A stretch of 64,000 bases of DNA from positions 78,199 to 142,198 of the IMG/VR virus record IMGVR_UViG_3300023083_000001; one strand, written 5' to 3'. Positions 8,687-16,404 of this stretch are shown here, piece by piece; position 1 is the first letter of the stretch, and each line of letters opens with the position of its first letter. The stretch comes from a virus. The notes under the pieces are model-generated. The model worked only from the letters and a program-made list of their open reading frames with translations. It was not told the origin of the DNA and did no database searches. A program made the translations under genes and the position numbers.

Positions 8687-9562
8687 TTACGCGTTGAGGT
8701 CGTAAGGATCGTTGTAGTGCAAGTACATGATGCCCGACGGCGTTGTGACGGCGTCACGCAGCTTCAGAGCCAGAGCGTACTTGTAGTTCGGGTTCGTTGG
8801 CAGCGCAGCGCTGTTCAAACCGTTACTTACAACTGTTGCACCCGACAGCGACCAGGTAGCGGTGCTGGACGATTCGTTCCACAGCGTTTTGCCCGAACCG
8901 ATATCTAGAGCTTTGAACGCTGCAACCAGCGCAGTGACCGTAGCAGCCGGCAGTGCACCGGCGTTCAGCGTAGCCAACGTGTTGAAGTACGACGTGAAGT
9001 CGTAGCCGTACATGTAGAGCTGTGCGTACGTGTCGGTATCGTTCGCGGTTGGGTAGTTCAGACCCTCAAGCGTTGTGTCGGTAACAACCGAGTTCAACGA
9101 AGCACCACCCGCCGTGATGTTCAATGTGACACTGCCGATCCAACCGATGGAGTTGGTTTTGGCAGTCAGCACAACCGAACGAGTACCATCACCTGCGTCT
9201 ACAATCGCAGTGTCTTCGATATCGTCAGTGGTAAAGTGCAAACCGTTCCAGTACGACAGCCATGGGATCAACCCATGTGCAGATGTCACACCGTAACCTG
9301 TCAGGGTAAACCCTTTGAGGTTGGTGCCGTTCAGATCGTTCAGTTTCAAACGATCGTACACGATGGACTTACGGCCTTTGAACTGACCGCCTGCTTTGGC
9401 ACCAACGACAATGCCGGTGTTACGCAGTGTCGTTTGATCTTTCCAGGTACCAGAGACAGGCACCGGGTTACTGAACTCCACGTCGTTCAACGTAAAGGTC
9501 GTCGCGTTCTTCGCATTCAGACCTGCGAGTAGATCAACGACTGATACACTTTGATAGGACAT
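8687..9562 (-). CDS. Family B full-length virion protein
   Basis: Predicted 291 residues and a good reference for the family. N module: SIVYDRLKLNDLNG, LHFTTDDIEDTAIVDAGDG, AKTNSIGWIGSVTLNI, DTTLEGLNYP. C module: MYGYDFTSYFNTL, TLWNESSSTATWSLSGATVV, NGLN, then MYLHYNDPYDLNA at the C-terminus. The split pair 5106/4716 aligns along its whole length. The stop codon is followed by GCGGCATA and a hairpin, the flank also used at several other gene ends in this window. Confidence 0.78.
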   Translation of the reverse strand: MSYQSVSVVDLLAGLNAKNATTFTLNDVEFSNPVPVSGTWKDQTTLRNTGIVVGAKAGGQFKGRKSIVYDRLKLNDLNGTNLKGFTLTGYGVTSAHGLIPWLSYWNGLHFTTDDIEDTAIVDAGDGTRSVVLTAKTNSIGWIGSVTLNITAGGASLNSVVTDTTLEGLNYPTANDTDTYAQLYMYGYDFTSYFNTLATLNAGALPAATVTALVAAFKALDIGSGKTLWNESSSTATWSLSGATVVSNGLNSAALPTNPNYKYALALKLRDAVTTPSGIMYLHYNDPYDLNA

Positions 9563-9576
9563 TAACTTCGCTCCGA

Positions 9577-10533
9577 TCAGACGTTGTAGTGGATGTAGTG
9601 AGTACCTGCACCGTACGTCGCTTCAAGCGCGGTTGGAACGGTAAGGATCAATACACGATTGTAATAATCAGCATTAGCCTCAGGCGCCGACAACTTACCT
9701 GCGGCAGTAGACAGATCTACTACGCGACCATTCCAGGTGCTAAAGCCGTACGCCGTACCGTCCGGCGTGTCTGTAACAAGCGTGGTGCCGTAAAGAGCGT
9801 TGAGACGGGTGAGGAAGCGGGCCATCCACTGGATGAGCTGCGTGGATGCGCCTTCCCAGCTATTAGGATAACTATTCCACTTAACGCCAGCCAGGATGAA
9901 GTCAGACCAGTCAACACCGTACGCCATGTTGCTGACAACCACCGCGTGAGCGCCGCTGAAGTCATTACCACCTGGGAACTTACGAGTACCATCCAGATCA
10001 GTCACAGCGATCATGCCCGAAATATCCTGACCATCCGCGCGCCATTTAAGCGTGAACGAACCGGTGTAGCCCAAACTGCCAGGTTTAGCGTTGACGGTGA
10101 CCGATGTAGTGTAGTAACCGTTTTCCTGAGTAGAACCCAGCAAGATATTTCCGTCGATCACGTCATCAGTGGTCAAGTTGAGACCGTACTGCTGGTTGAT
10201 CGATTGTAGCAGGTCGTAGACGCTGAAGACGACCGCGTTTGGATTGCCCGAGTTCTGCGCTGTCGAGAACTTGTTGATCTGGATAGTCATACCCCGAGTC
10301 AACGTGGCCAGGTTCAGACGGCGGTAGTTGACAGACTTACGACCGAGGTAATCTTTACCGGTAATTGCCGCCACCACGACTGCGGTATTCAGAAGCGGTT
10401 GACCTGCGACGGTAGCAGCAGCTGGGACACCCAAGGTGGCGTTAGCTGGAGATACGGGAATCGGCATCGATGGGTTGGCCTGGTTGATGAGGTCATACAC
10501 CAGCGCAGCCGATGACTTGTTGAAAATAGGCAT
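9577..10533 (-). CDS. Family B full-length virion protein
   Basis: Predicted 318 residues. N module: SVNYRRLNLATLTRG, YGLNLTTDDVIDGNI, AKPGSLGYTGSFTLKW, then TRKFPGGNDFSGAH leading into the C module, which ends in TYGAGTHYIHYNV. The linker FPGGNDFS is shared with the 5612 protein (YPGGNDFS), tying these two together within the family. The ATG at 10533 is preceded by GACGAGG. Neighbouring genes of the same family are 5 and 14 bp away. Confidence 0.77.
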   Translation of the reverse strand: MPIFNKSSAALVYDLINQANPSMPIPVSPANATLGVPAAATVAGQPLLNTAVVVAAITGKDYLGRKSVNYRRLNLATLTRGMTIQINKFSTAQNSGNPNAVVFSVYDLLQSINQQYGLNLTTDDVIDGNILLGSTQENGYYTTSVTVNAKPGSLGYTGSFTLKWRADGQDISGMIAVTDLDGTRKFPGGNDFSGAHAVVVSNMAYGVDWSDFILAGVKWNSYPNSWEGASTQLIQWMARFLTRLNALYGTTLVTDTPDGTAYGFSTWNGRVVDLSTAAGKLSAPEANADYYNRVLILTVPTALEATYGAGTHYIHYNV

Positions 10534-10538
10534 CTTGA

Positions 10539-11330
10539 TTAAACCTCGTCAAGCAAGTTGTAATGGAGATAGATCGCCCCGGATAGAGCGCTGGCTCCTG
10601 GCGTTCCTTGAATGACCACACGATCAAACAGTGGGTTACTGTCTGGGACCGCCGACGTGGCATGGTCGGTGATTGCACCGAGTGACCATGTAGGGATACC
10701 CAGATAGAGACACGCCGTCTGCAACGCTTTAAAGTCAGTATACCGGCCCGTCTTCGGATCGATCTTGATGAAGTCCCGCAGGCTGGTAAAGTCTTGCCCC
10801 CACGTTGTCATCCGTGCTGATGCGAGCTGGGTCGCCAGATTGATCGGGTGGCGCAGCTTCTGGAGAATGACCACACGGATGACATCACTCAACAGCGTCC
10901 TGCCGTACAGAACGGTAAGGCTACCTTGGTTGACGTAACCCATGCTGGTCGTTTTGGCAACCAGAGTCAATTCCTGAGGTTGGTCCAGGGTCGGTGTCGG
11001 TACCGTGAACGGTTCGAAGTCATCAGTCGTCAACGACAAACCAAATTGTTGGTTGATCAGCTCAATGACTGAAGTAGCCGTGAAAGGACTCGTACTTCGA
11101 ATCGCTTGGTCTGTCAGTACCTCACCCAGATCGGCACGGTTGTAGAAGACATCCACGCTGCCTTTATAGATACGACCTGGTACAGCATCGATCGTGACCT
11201 TGGTGTTGTGTTCATCACTTTGGTCAAAGACTGCGGGTTGCAATGAAACGTTGACAAGGTTCAGAGGCTTAGCGGGAGTGTTGACCCGGTTCACCTCAGT
11301 GAGTAACTTGTTAGTCGGAAGCTCTGCCAT
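10539..11330 (-). CDS. Family B full-length virion protein
   Basis: Predicted 263 residues. N module landmarks: SVDVFYNRADLGEVL, FGLSLTTDDFEPFTV, AKTTSMGYVNQGSLTVLYGR. C module: TWGQDFTSLRDFIKI, IPTWSLGAITDHATSAV and GAIYLHYNLLDEV. The ATG at 11330 has a CGAGGT ribosome site. The DFTSLRDF and YLHYN elements match 8687-9562. Structural virion role inferred from family. Confidence 0.77.
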   Translation of the reverse strand: MAELPTNKLLTEVNRVNTPAKPLNLVNVSLQPAVFDQSDEHNTKVTIDAVPGRIYKGSVDVFYNRADLGEVLTDQAIRSTSPFTATSVIELINQQFGLSLTTDDFEPFTVPTPTLDQPQELTLVAKTTSMGYVNQGSLTVLYGRTLLSDVIRVVILQKLRHPINLATQLASARMTTWGQDFTSLRDFIKIDPKTGRYTDFKALQTACLYLGIPTWSLGAITDHATSAVPDSNPLFDRVVIQGTPGASALSGAIYLHYNLLDEV

Positions 11331-11346
11331 GACCTAAACCTCGTAG

Positions 11347-12174
11347 TTATAGCGGATCGTCAAAGTGAAGGTACAACGACCCAGACAGACCCAACGAGTT
11401 GACTTCCAGAAGATCAACCACGATCACGTGTTCGTAATCAGGATTGCTTTCCAGTGGCAGATCCGCAGTCTCACCAGCGTAGCGTACGGTCGCGCCCAAG
11501 AGCGAATAACGCGCTGCCTTATCGCTGACCCAAGCATCTCCTGTAATCGTCTTCAGTGCTTGTAGAATCACTGTACCGATCTGTGTCGCGCCGGTACCCA
11601 CTGTCAACAAGTCGTTCGCTGCGGTGAAGTCTCTCCAATACGAATACATCGGAGCGTACGGCTTGGTCACCTGAGCATTCGGATACGACAATCCAGGAAG
11701 AGTGGACTGGAGCACGAAGTCTTCAATCGGCAACGATCCAAGCGCACATGTAAACTTGACAGAACCCAACCAGCCAAGACTGGTGCTCTTAGCCACCAAC
11801 GTTACGTCACCTACACCGTTGACCAAACCCGATGGTCCATCGACGATGTCATCAGTTGTGAAGTTGGTACCGTACAGTACGTTCAAGCGCTGTGCGACCG
11901 CCATCATGGTGTCGAGCTTATAACCCCGAATGTTTGTCGGAACCAACTGCGTCAGATCAGCCAGGTTCAGACGACGATAGCGTACTGTGGCGGCGCCGTC
12001 GTAAGGACTGTTGATGTCTTTGGCGACAATGCTGATCGAGGTATTGGTACCTGACCCATCGTCAGCCACGACTGTCGGATTGCCGTACGTGTATTCGCTC
12101 TCGACCAAGACCACCCCATTAAGGGATTTGATCGCACTGAGGATTTCCTCAAGCGGTCTTTTATACAAAGACAT
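11347..12174 (-). CDS. Family B full-length virion protein
   Basis: Predicted 275 residues. N module: AATVRYRRLNLADLTQL, YGTNFTTDDIVDGPSG, AKSTSLGWLGSVKF, QSTLPGLSYP. C module: MYSYWRDFTAANDLLTVG, WVSDKAARYSLLGATVRYAG and SGSLYLHFDDPL. The ATG at 12174 follows AAGGGG. It is one of five consecutive two-module paralogs (8687-12984), the densest stretch of the family. Confidence 0.77.
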   Translation of the reverse strand: MSLYKRPLEEILSAIKSLNGVVLVESEYTYGNPTVVADDGSGTNTSISIVAKDINSPYDGAATVRYRRLNLADLTQLVPTNIRGYKLDTMMAVAQRLNVLYGTNFTTDDIVDGPSGLVNGVGDVTLVAKSTSLGWLGSVKFTCALGSLPIEDFVLQSTLPGLSYPNAQVTKPYAPMYSYWRDFTAANDLLTVGTGATQIGTVILQALKTITGDAWVSDKAARYSLLGATVRYAGETADLPLESNPDYEHVIVVDLLEVNSLGLSGSLYLHFDDPL

Positions 12175-12192
12175 ATTTGAAACCCCTTAATA

Positions 12193-12984
12193 CTAATTGA
12201 AGTGGAAGTAAGCCGAGCCGGCGTAGTCTGGACCGCTCACGTTCTTCTGAATGATCACGTTACCGAAGGCCTTGTTGGCTTCCGGGATATTCGCTGTCGA
12301 ATAGATAGCGACGTCGTAACGCTGAGGCACAGGGAAGTTTGCGAACCCAAGGCTGAGCATCAGGTCTTGCACCGCTTTGACATTAGACCAGTAGCCTGCA
12401 TACACACCGAGCTTCTTGGCATCTTCAGTGAAGTCGATGCCCCATGTGCACATACTCAACGACTTCTTCGCCGGTACGATAACGTCAGGGTGTTTCAACA
12501 CACCCAACTTGATATCTGCAAGTGCACCACCCAACAGTGGACGGATACGTTCGAACTTGACCACGAAGTTACCTTCGTACCCCAGCGAGTTATCTTCAGC
12601 AACAAAGTTCAGGTTGGCCTGCTCGTTACCGCCGATCCATTCGATCTGCTGGTTGACGATGTCACGCTCTTGCAGGTTCAGACCCAGCCGCTTGTTCAGC
12701 AGAGGGAGAATACCGTGCAAGCTATTTTGACCCAAGTCCCTGATGGAAGGACGAGTCTGCCCGAAGATAGTGTTGAAGTTAAAACGCTTGTACTTGAAGG
12801 TGACGTAACCCTCGTACTCTTCATTGTTGTACATCGTGACCGTGGGAACGTCGACGGTCCCGTCTGCATTCTTTCTAGGCTTGCCGTAGTAGAGATCACC
12901 AACGGCCAAGTTTACTGGAAGATCGTTGTTTTCATTGATCAGGTCGACCAGCGCCTGTTCCGATGATCCCTGTGTGAGGAACAT
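12193..12984 (-). CDS. Family B full-length virion protein
   Basis: Predicted 263 residues. The thrice-repeated strand signature is clear: YEGYVTFKYKRFNF (about residue 57), LGYEGNFVVKFERI (about 134) and DYAGSAYFHFN at the C-terminus. The LTxDD element has drifted to LGLNLQERDIVNQ. The ATG at 12984 follows CAGGAGA. A terminator-like 16-bp hairpin (13035-13072) separates it from the upstream gene 13088, so transcription of the 1-12984 run may start or be adjusted here. Confidence 0.77.
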   Translation of the reverse strand: MFLTQGSSEQALVDLINENNDLPVNLAVGDLYYGKPRKNADGTVDVPTVTMYNNEEYEGYVTFKYKRFNFNTIFGQTRPSIRDLGQNSLHGILPLLNKRLGLNLQERDIVNQQIEWIGGNEQANLNFVAEDNSLGYEGNFVVKFERIRPLLGGALADIKLGVLKHPDVIVPAKKSLSMCTWGIDFTEDAKKLGVYAGYWSNVKAVQDLMLSLGFANFPVPQRYDVAIYSTANIPEANKAFGNVIIQKNVSGPDYAGSAYFHFN

Positions 12985-13034
12985 AAAGCATCTCCTGGTT
13001 CATGGGGAATACCAGCTAACTAACCACAAACAAA

Positions 13035-13072
13035 ATAGACAGGAGTGGGGCCGAAACCCCACTCCTGTCTAT
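13035..13072 (-). terminator. Strong hairpin terminator
   Basis: A perfect 16-bp stem, 13035-13050 pairing with 13057-13072, with a 6-nt loop. On the minus strand it is followed by ATTTTGTTTG, a modest T tract. It lies just past the stop of the 13088 gene and before the 12984 start. Confidence 0.85.
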
Positions 13073-13087
13073 TCGAAGGGGAGCTGA

Positions 13088-13633
13088 TTATGCGCCAGCA
13101 GGCGGTGCGTAGGTCAGGCCGTTCAGTTCGGTCGTGGTGATGACGCTGCTCAGTTCAACTTCTTCCGATTTCAGTTGGAAGGTCAAGCTGTTGGTGTAAC
13201 ACAGGGAGTCAGCATTGGCCACAACTTGCACATCGTGCACTTCGTTCAACGTGCCGGAGAAAGCAGGCAGGTTGCCGTCGACGTAATCGTCAGCCGTCAG
13301 GTTGATACCCAGACGGGCGTTGATTTCAGGGATGATGTCGGAGATCTTGGTGGCATCGCCAACCATGAACACCATGTCACGGCCAGCGCCGGCGGCGACG
13401 TACACCGATGCGATCTGTGTGGTCAGGTGCAGGCGGTTGTACTTGATGACTACCGAGCCTTTGTAACCCGAACCATCTTCAGCGGTCACGGTCAGACTGG
13501 TGTTCTTCGAACCAGTGTCGACGATTGGCAGATCGAACTGCAACATCTCCTGGGTGAACGACTGACCAGGGTTGCTGGTATTGATGAGGTCAAGAATGAC
13601 CGCAACGGGGATTTTGGTTAGATCGTTAGCCAT
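13088..13633 (-). CDS. Family B stand-alone N module
   Basis: Predicted 181 residues from the ATG at 13633 (MANDLTKIPV), which fits the family; the frame continues to an ATG at 13684, but that start sits inside a perfect 14-bp palindrome and adds a non-family leader. Landmarks: SVVIKYNRLHLTTQI, LGINLTADDYVDGNLPAF, ADSLCYTNSLTFQL, and a C-terminal ELNGLTYAPPAGA. The C-terminal LNGLTYAP is shared with 32808-33404. It is flanked by hairpins on both sides and may be expressed as a single-gene unit, perhaps at a high level, as its codons are strongly C/G-ending. Confidence 0.77.
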   Translation of the reverse strand: MANDLTKIPVAVILDLINTSNPGQSFTQEMLQFDLPIVDTGSKNTSLTVTAEDGSGYKGSVVIKYNRLHLTTQIASVYVAAGAGRDMVFMVGDATKISDIIPEINARLGINLTADDYVDGNLPAFSGTLNEVHDVQVVANADSLCYTNSLTFQLKSEEVELSSVITTTELNGLTYAPPAGA

Positions 13634-13670
13634 GGAATAATTCTCTCGAGAATATACAACAGAAGTGATC

Positions 13671-13684
13671 GTGTCGGCCGACAC
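13671..13684. promoter_or_regulatory. Perfect 14-bp palindrome
   Basis: GTGTCGGCCGACAC is fully self-complementary and lies about 40 bp upstream of the 13088-13633 start, between two hairpin-bounded genes. It could be an operator for a dimeric regulator. No matching second copy was noticed in the window. Confidence 0.4.
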
Positions 13685-13730
13685 ATAGAATTGAGGGTGC
13701 TCTTCCTTAAGTTCCTATAGCATCAACAGC

Positions 13731-13761
13731 ATAGAGAGGAGGGTCAACCCCTCCTCTCTAT
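13731..13761 (-). terminator. Hairpin terminator overlapping a stop codon
   Basis: A 13-bp perfect stem (13731-13743 with 13749-13761) with a 5-nt loop. The TGA stop of the 13761-14300 gene provides the first bases of the stem. On the minus strand it is followed by GCTGTTG, similar to the sequence after the hairpins at 29695 and 53445; no long T tract. Confidence 0.75.
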
Positions 13762-14300
13762 CAATTACCTGGTGCTGCGTAGATCAGAGCGTCGTAATCA
13801 CGGCTGATAATGACATCGCTCAGTGGAATCCAGTCCGGGTGAACACGTAGAATGATCGTGCCGGTGTAACACAACGAGTTTGGCGCCACAGTCAAAGGGA
13901 CGTCTATATACGTCGGACTGTCATCGTCAAACACCGGTAGCGTAGCGTCGACAATCTTGTCAGCGGTGAGCTTTATCTTGAGACGCTCGTTGAGTTCAGG
14001 CAACAGCTGCGACAGCTTAGTGTACTCGCTAGTCTCAAAGTCAAGAATGTCTACTGGGTATTCAGGAACAAACCTGGATAACGCCACACGGTTGTAGTAG
14101 AAGGTCTGACTACCACTGTAACCTCGCCCTGCGATCGCCGTGGCGATAATGCTGGTGTTACGGTTGACGCCTTGGGTCGGAGTGTAGTTGTTAGGTGCTC
14201 CGAATGTGACCTGGCCTGTCGTCAGCGGCTTGCGTTCGTTATCTTCGCGGATAAGGTCGATCAACAAGTCGATCTCATTACGGGTGTAGTCAATGGCCAT
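13761..14300 (-). CDS. Family B stand-alone N module
   Basis: Predicted 179 residues, starting MAIDYTRNEIDLLIDL. Landmarks: SQTFYYNRVALSRFV, LKIKLTADKIVDATLPVFDD, APNSLCYTGTIILRV, and a terminal DALIYAAPGN equivalent to LNGLTYAPPAGA of 13088. The LIDLIRE-x-N element at residues 12-21 corresponds to the LIN-x-x-N opening of other members. No C module. The ribosome site is weak (GAGACT), suggesting translation coupled to the 14329 gene 28 bp upstream. Confidence 0.75.
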   Translation of the reverse strand: MAIDYTRNEIDLLIDLIREDNERKPLTTGQVTFGAPNNYTPTQGVNRNTSIIATAIAGRGYSGSQTFYYNRVALSRFVPEYPVDILDFETSEYTKLSQLLPELNERLKIKLTADKIVDATLPVFDDDSPTYIDVPLTVAPNSLCYTGTIILRVHPDWIPLSDVIISRDYDALIYAAPGN

Positions 14301-14328
14301 ACATGCAGTCTCATTAAGAGGTTAGATA

Positions 14329-14931
14329 TCAGGAAGGTTGGAAACCATTTAGGTCAGGTTCCCCTACCGCAACTCTCAACGGGTTGCTACCGGAAGACAA
14401 TTGATCATAGTTTCCGCCATCGGTCAGGACTGGATCGAATGGGGACGTAAAGCCATTTAGCACGTTATTGAGGAACTCATCTTTCAGGATCGAGTCGGCT
14501 TCACCCAACAAGACTGTCAACTCACCGATCCAGATCAACTGCGTAGGGTTGACTTTAATGAAGACAGAATTGGGACTTACGACAAACTCAATCAGATCCT
14601 CGAGTGGAATAAAGAAGTTGTATTTCTTGATCAACGCTTCAAACAATGTAGCGTGGTCAATCCTTCCGTCGATGTGGACCGAAGGCTGTGGTTCATCTAT
14701 CTCATTGAAAGCTTCTTGAATATCAATGCGATTGTAGAAATATTCGTAACTGCCGTAGACAGTCGGGTGTAACGATGTAGCCAAGACACGAGTGTTCGTA
14801 TCACCTTCGAAGGAGCCAGCGACCGGGGTGGTGAATTCCAGGTCTTCTGTCCTTAAGTTGACTCCGTTCTCCGCCAGGACCTCCTGGTTAGATGATCGAA
14901 TCAACTCGACCAAGATCTGCTTACCGGTCAT
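14329..14931 (-). CDS. Family B N module, first gene of the array
   Basis: Predicted 200 residues, starting MTGKQILVELIRSSNQ. YEYFYNRIDIQEAF and LIWIGELTVLLGEAD are the two strand signatures. It continues into FLNNVLNGFTSPFDP and ends in PDLNGFQPS; the same F-x-N-N-x-L-N-G-F pattern occurs in 32808-33404, pairing these two distant copies. It is the first gene transcribed leftward from the divergent gap at 14932-15084, so the array's promoter most likely lies there. Confidence 0.74.
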   Translation of the reverse strand: MTGKQILVELIRSSNQEVLAENGVNLRTEDLEFTTPVAGSFEGDTNTRVLATSLHPTVYGSYEYFYNRIDIQEAFNEIDEPQPSVHIDGRIDHATLFEALIKKYNFFIPLEDLIEFVVSPNSVFIKVNPTQLIWIGELTVLLGEADSILKDEFLNNVLNGFTSPFDPVLTDGGNYDQLSSGSNPLRVAVGEPDLNGFQPS

Positions 14932-15084
14932 AGTCCGAATCCCATAGAGTGGTCGATCGCTTACATTATCTGTCCGCCGTCATTTGACGTGTAGTTGTAA
15001 ATCATAATGAAACTAATTACAGTCATACATTCTCTACTTGAACAACAGCACTTACGCCGTTGTCAAATGTCCGTGGAGGACCGC
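14932..15084. promoter_or_regulatory. Divergent intergenic region
   Basis: This 153-bp gap separates the leftward array from the rightward small-gene cluster and must hold promoters in both directions. It is AT-rich in the middle (TTGTAAATCATAATGAAAC). A TTGACG at 14984 and CATAAT at 15003 look like host -35/-10 boxes, but with only 13 bp between them, so a phage polymerase promoter is equally possible. TTACATTATC at 14961 is the other AT-rich element. Confidence 0.45.
15069..15081 (+). promoter_or_regulatory. Shine-Dalgarno mini-hairpin
   Basis: GTCC-gtgga-GGAC: a 4-bp stem with a 5-nt loop containing the ribosome site, 3 nt before the ATG at 15085. One of eight such elements whose stems differ while staying paired. 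Confidence 0.6.
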
Positions 15085-15444
15085 ATGTCTTTAGTAAACG
15101 TTGTTAAGATTGCTGGTGTTACCGTTGCTGCCGGCGTTGCCGGTGCTGCGATTGGCTGGGGTAGTTTCAAGCTGTACATGAAACTGTCAGGTAAAGATGA
15201 ATCTAATAAAGAAACCACTCGCGGTTACATCCGCCGGGTGATTGTGGATATCAAAGGGTTGGTGAAAGACCACAAATTGGTTCTGAGTCCTAACATGCTT
15301 AACACCATCACCAATGCCGAAGCGGTATTGGCTGATCCTAAAACCACTTACGTGCAATTGGGTCAGCAATTGAAAGCACTTAACGACCTCTTCGCCGCGC
15401 TGGTTGATGTCTACGTCAAAGCCACTACTGGCGCAACCATCTAA
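15085..15444 (+). CDS. Small membrane-anchored protein, unknown
   Basis: Predicted 119 residues. The start at 15085 is set by the hairpin-embedded GGAGGA site; the in-frame ATG at 15007 has none. Residues ~5-32 form one alanine/glycine-rich membrane segment (VAAGVAGAAIGWGSF), followed by a soluble, probably helical domain (GYIRRVIVDIKGLVKDHKLV). First gene of a rightward cluster of small genes. No family recognised; an inner-membrane accessory expressed after infection is plausible but unproven. Confidence 0.7.
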   Translation: MSLVNVVKIAGVTVAAGVAGAAIGWGSFKLYMKLSGKDESNKETTRGYIRRVIVDIKGLVKDHKLVLSPNMLNTITNAEAVLADPKTTYVQLGQQLKALNDLFAALVDVYVKATTGATI

Positions 15445-15489
15445 CCGTGATGAGGTAGTTAACGCTACCTCGTTCTATGCTCCATTCTC

Positions 15490-15502
15490 GTCCGAGGAGG
15501 AC
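15490..15502 (+). promoter_or_regulatory. Shine-Dalgarno mini-hairpin
   Basis: GTCC-gagga-GGAC, the same stem as the 15069 element with a loop changed from GTGGA to GAGGA; 6 nt before the ATG at 15509. Confidence 0.6.
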
Positions 15503-15508
15503 AGTCGC

Positions 15509-15949
15509 ATGTCGCATCATAAATTTGATCATCTCTTCACCCTTACTCTGCGCTTCAGCCCAATGGGTAATTGTGTCAGCATTGTTAATGCTGGTGAAGA
15601 AGCCATGCACCGCGCTCAGAGTGACGAAGACCACGATGGCCGTAAGTGGGCTATCAGGACTCAGGGTGGTCGCGCAATCGTCGTAGGCGGTAAACAAGGC
15701 TGGTTCAGCATGACCGAATACGGCGACATCGGTATCAGTAAAACTTACACAGACAACCAATTCTATCAGGACAACAAGAACCGTATCCAGGCTGCGATTA
15801 AGACCGCCATGTTGGAAGGGTTCCCCCTGATTGGAATCGCGAACACGCTGGACGCCGCTGTAAAAGGATTTGGTTACGAACAAGTCGCAAGTTACTTCTT
15901 CAAGATAGAAGAAGCCTTGCGTGACTTCGACATCGCCGAATCCTGCTAA
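15509..15949 (+). CDS. Unknown small protein
   Basis: Predicted 146 residues from the ATG at 15509 (MSHHKFDHLF), fixed by the hairpin ribosome site; an in-frame ATG at 15404 would overlap the previous gene. The first half is beta-like with GKQGWFSMTEYGDIGISKTY; the second half is helical (NRIQAAIKTAMLEGFPLIGI). No membrane segment and no known motif. Member of the 15-19 kb cluster, so probably an early or accessory product rather than a virion part; this is inference from neighbours. Confidence 0.68.
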   Translation: MSHHKFDHLFTLTLRFSPMGNCVSIVNAGEEAMHRAQSDEDHDGRKWAIRTQGGRAIVVGGKQGWFSMTEYGDIGISKTYTDNQFYQDNKNRIQAAIKTAMLEGFPLIGIANTLDAAVKGFGYEQVASYFFKIEEALRDFDIAESC

Positions 15950-15962
15950 TACAAACCAACCC

Positions 15963-15975
15963 GACCGTGGAGGTC
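15963..15975 (+). promoter_or_regulatory. Shine-Dalgarno mini-hairpin
   Basis: GACC-gtgga-GGTC, 6 nt before an ATG at 15982 that opens only an 18-codon frame; the larger gene begins at 16007 with its own GAAGGA site. Confidence 0.55.
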
Positions 15976-15981
15976 TGACTA

Positions 15982-16038
15982 ATGCATTCTTTGAAGGACT
16001 ACAATCATGAAACTCGAAATCCCTGTAACTCTGCTTGA
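15982..16038 (+). CDS. Possible 18-codon leader frame
   Basis: The ATG at 15982 has the best-placed ribosome site in this gap (the 15963 hairpin), and the frame encodes MHSLKDYNHETRNPCNSA before a TGA at 16036. It overlaps the first 32 nt of the 16007 gene in another frame. It may be a translated leader coupling ribosomes into 16007, or a relic of a former start displaced by a frameshift. Only the spacing supports it. Confidence 0.35.
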   Translation: MHSLKDYNHETRNPCNSA

Positions 16039-16372
16039 CAACGAACTGGTCCTGGTCGCTGAAGAAGACCATCGTCCGGCTGAAGTCTTTCGGTTGGGCT
16101 CTGTCAAGATGGTGTTCCCTGACCTCAGCGTTCGCACCATTCGCGTCTTTGGCATCCTTGGTGATGTTGAGCAATACGAACAACGCGTTGAGTTCGAAAA
16201 GATGTTGCGTGCCGAATGTGAGAAGCCGGAGGTCCTCAAGGATCTTTTCGACTACACCGGCCCTGCACCACATGCCAAACGTTTCAACTCCTGCCAAGCG
16301 TTGACCGATAAAGGTTGGCGCAGTCGCAATGCGGACCATCAGCGTAATCACCACGCTCAAGCCGCGCATTAA
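16007..16372 (+). CDS. Unknown small protein with His-rich tail
   Basis: Predicted 121 residues, starting MKLEIPVTLLDNELVL after GAAGGA with 8-nt spacing. The N-terminal half has a beta-strand pattern, the middle is charged (YEQRVEFEKMLRAECEKPEV), and the C-terminus is rich in His and Asn (DHQRNHHAQAAH), possibly metal-binding. No family recognised. It follows the hairpin and leader at 15963-16038 and precedes the AP2-like gene by 32 bp. Confidence 0.66.
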   Translation: MKLEIPVTLLDNELVLVAEEDHRPAEVFRLGSVKMVFPDLSVRTIRVFGILGDVEQYEQRVEFEKMLRAECEKPEVLKDLFDYTGPAPHAKRFNSCQALTDKGWRSRNADHQRNHHAQAAH

Positions 16373-16386
16373 TAGCTGTAACTACC

Positions 16387-16399
16387 ACCCGTGGAGGGT
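16387..16399 (+). promoter_or_regulatory. Shine-Dalgarno mini-hairpin
   Basis: ACCC-gtgga-GGGT, 5 nt before the ATG at 16405. Its stem sequence differs at paired positions from the GTCC and GACC versions yet is still complementary. Confidence 0.6.
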
Positions 16400-16404
16400 A
16401 ACGA

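Noticed and set aside
12202-12966. A 254-codon plus-strand open frame
   Set aside because: It is a shadow of the family B gene on the minus strand, which has clear family motifs and a ribosome site.
14984-15008. Host sigma-70 promoter TTGACG/CATAAT
   Set aside because: Spacing is only 13 bp, too short for a standard promoter; kept only as part of the divergent regulatory region.
15425-16369. A 314-codon minus-strand open frame
   Set aside because: It runs against three well-supported rightward genes with strong ribosome sites and shows no domain or start signal.
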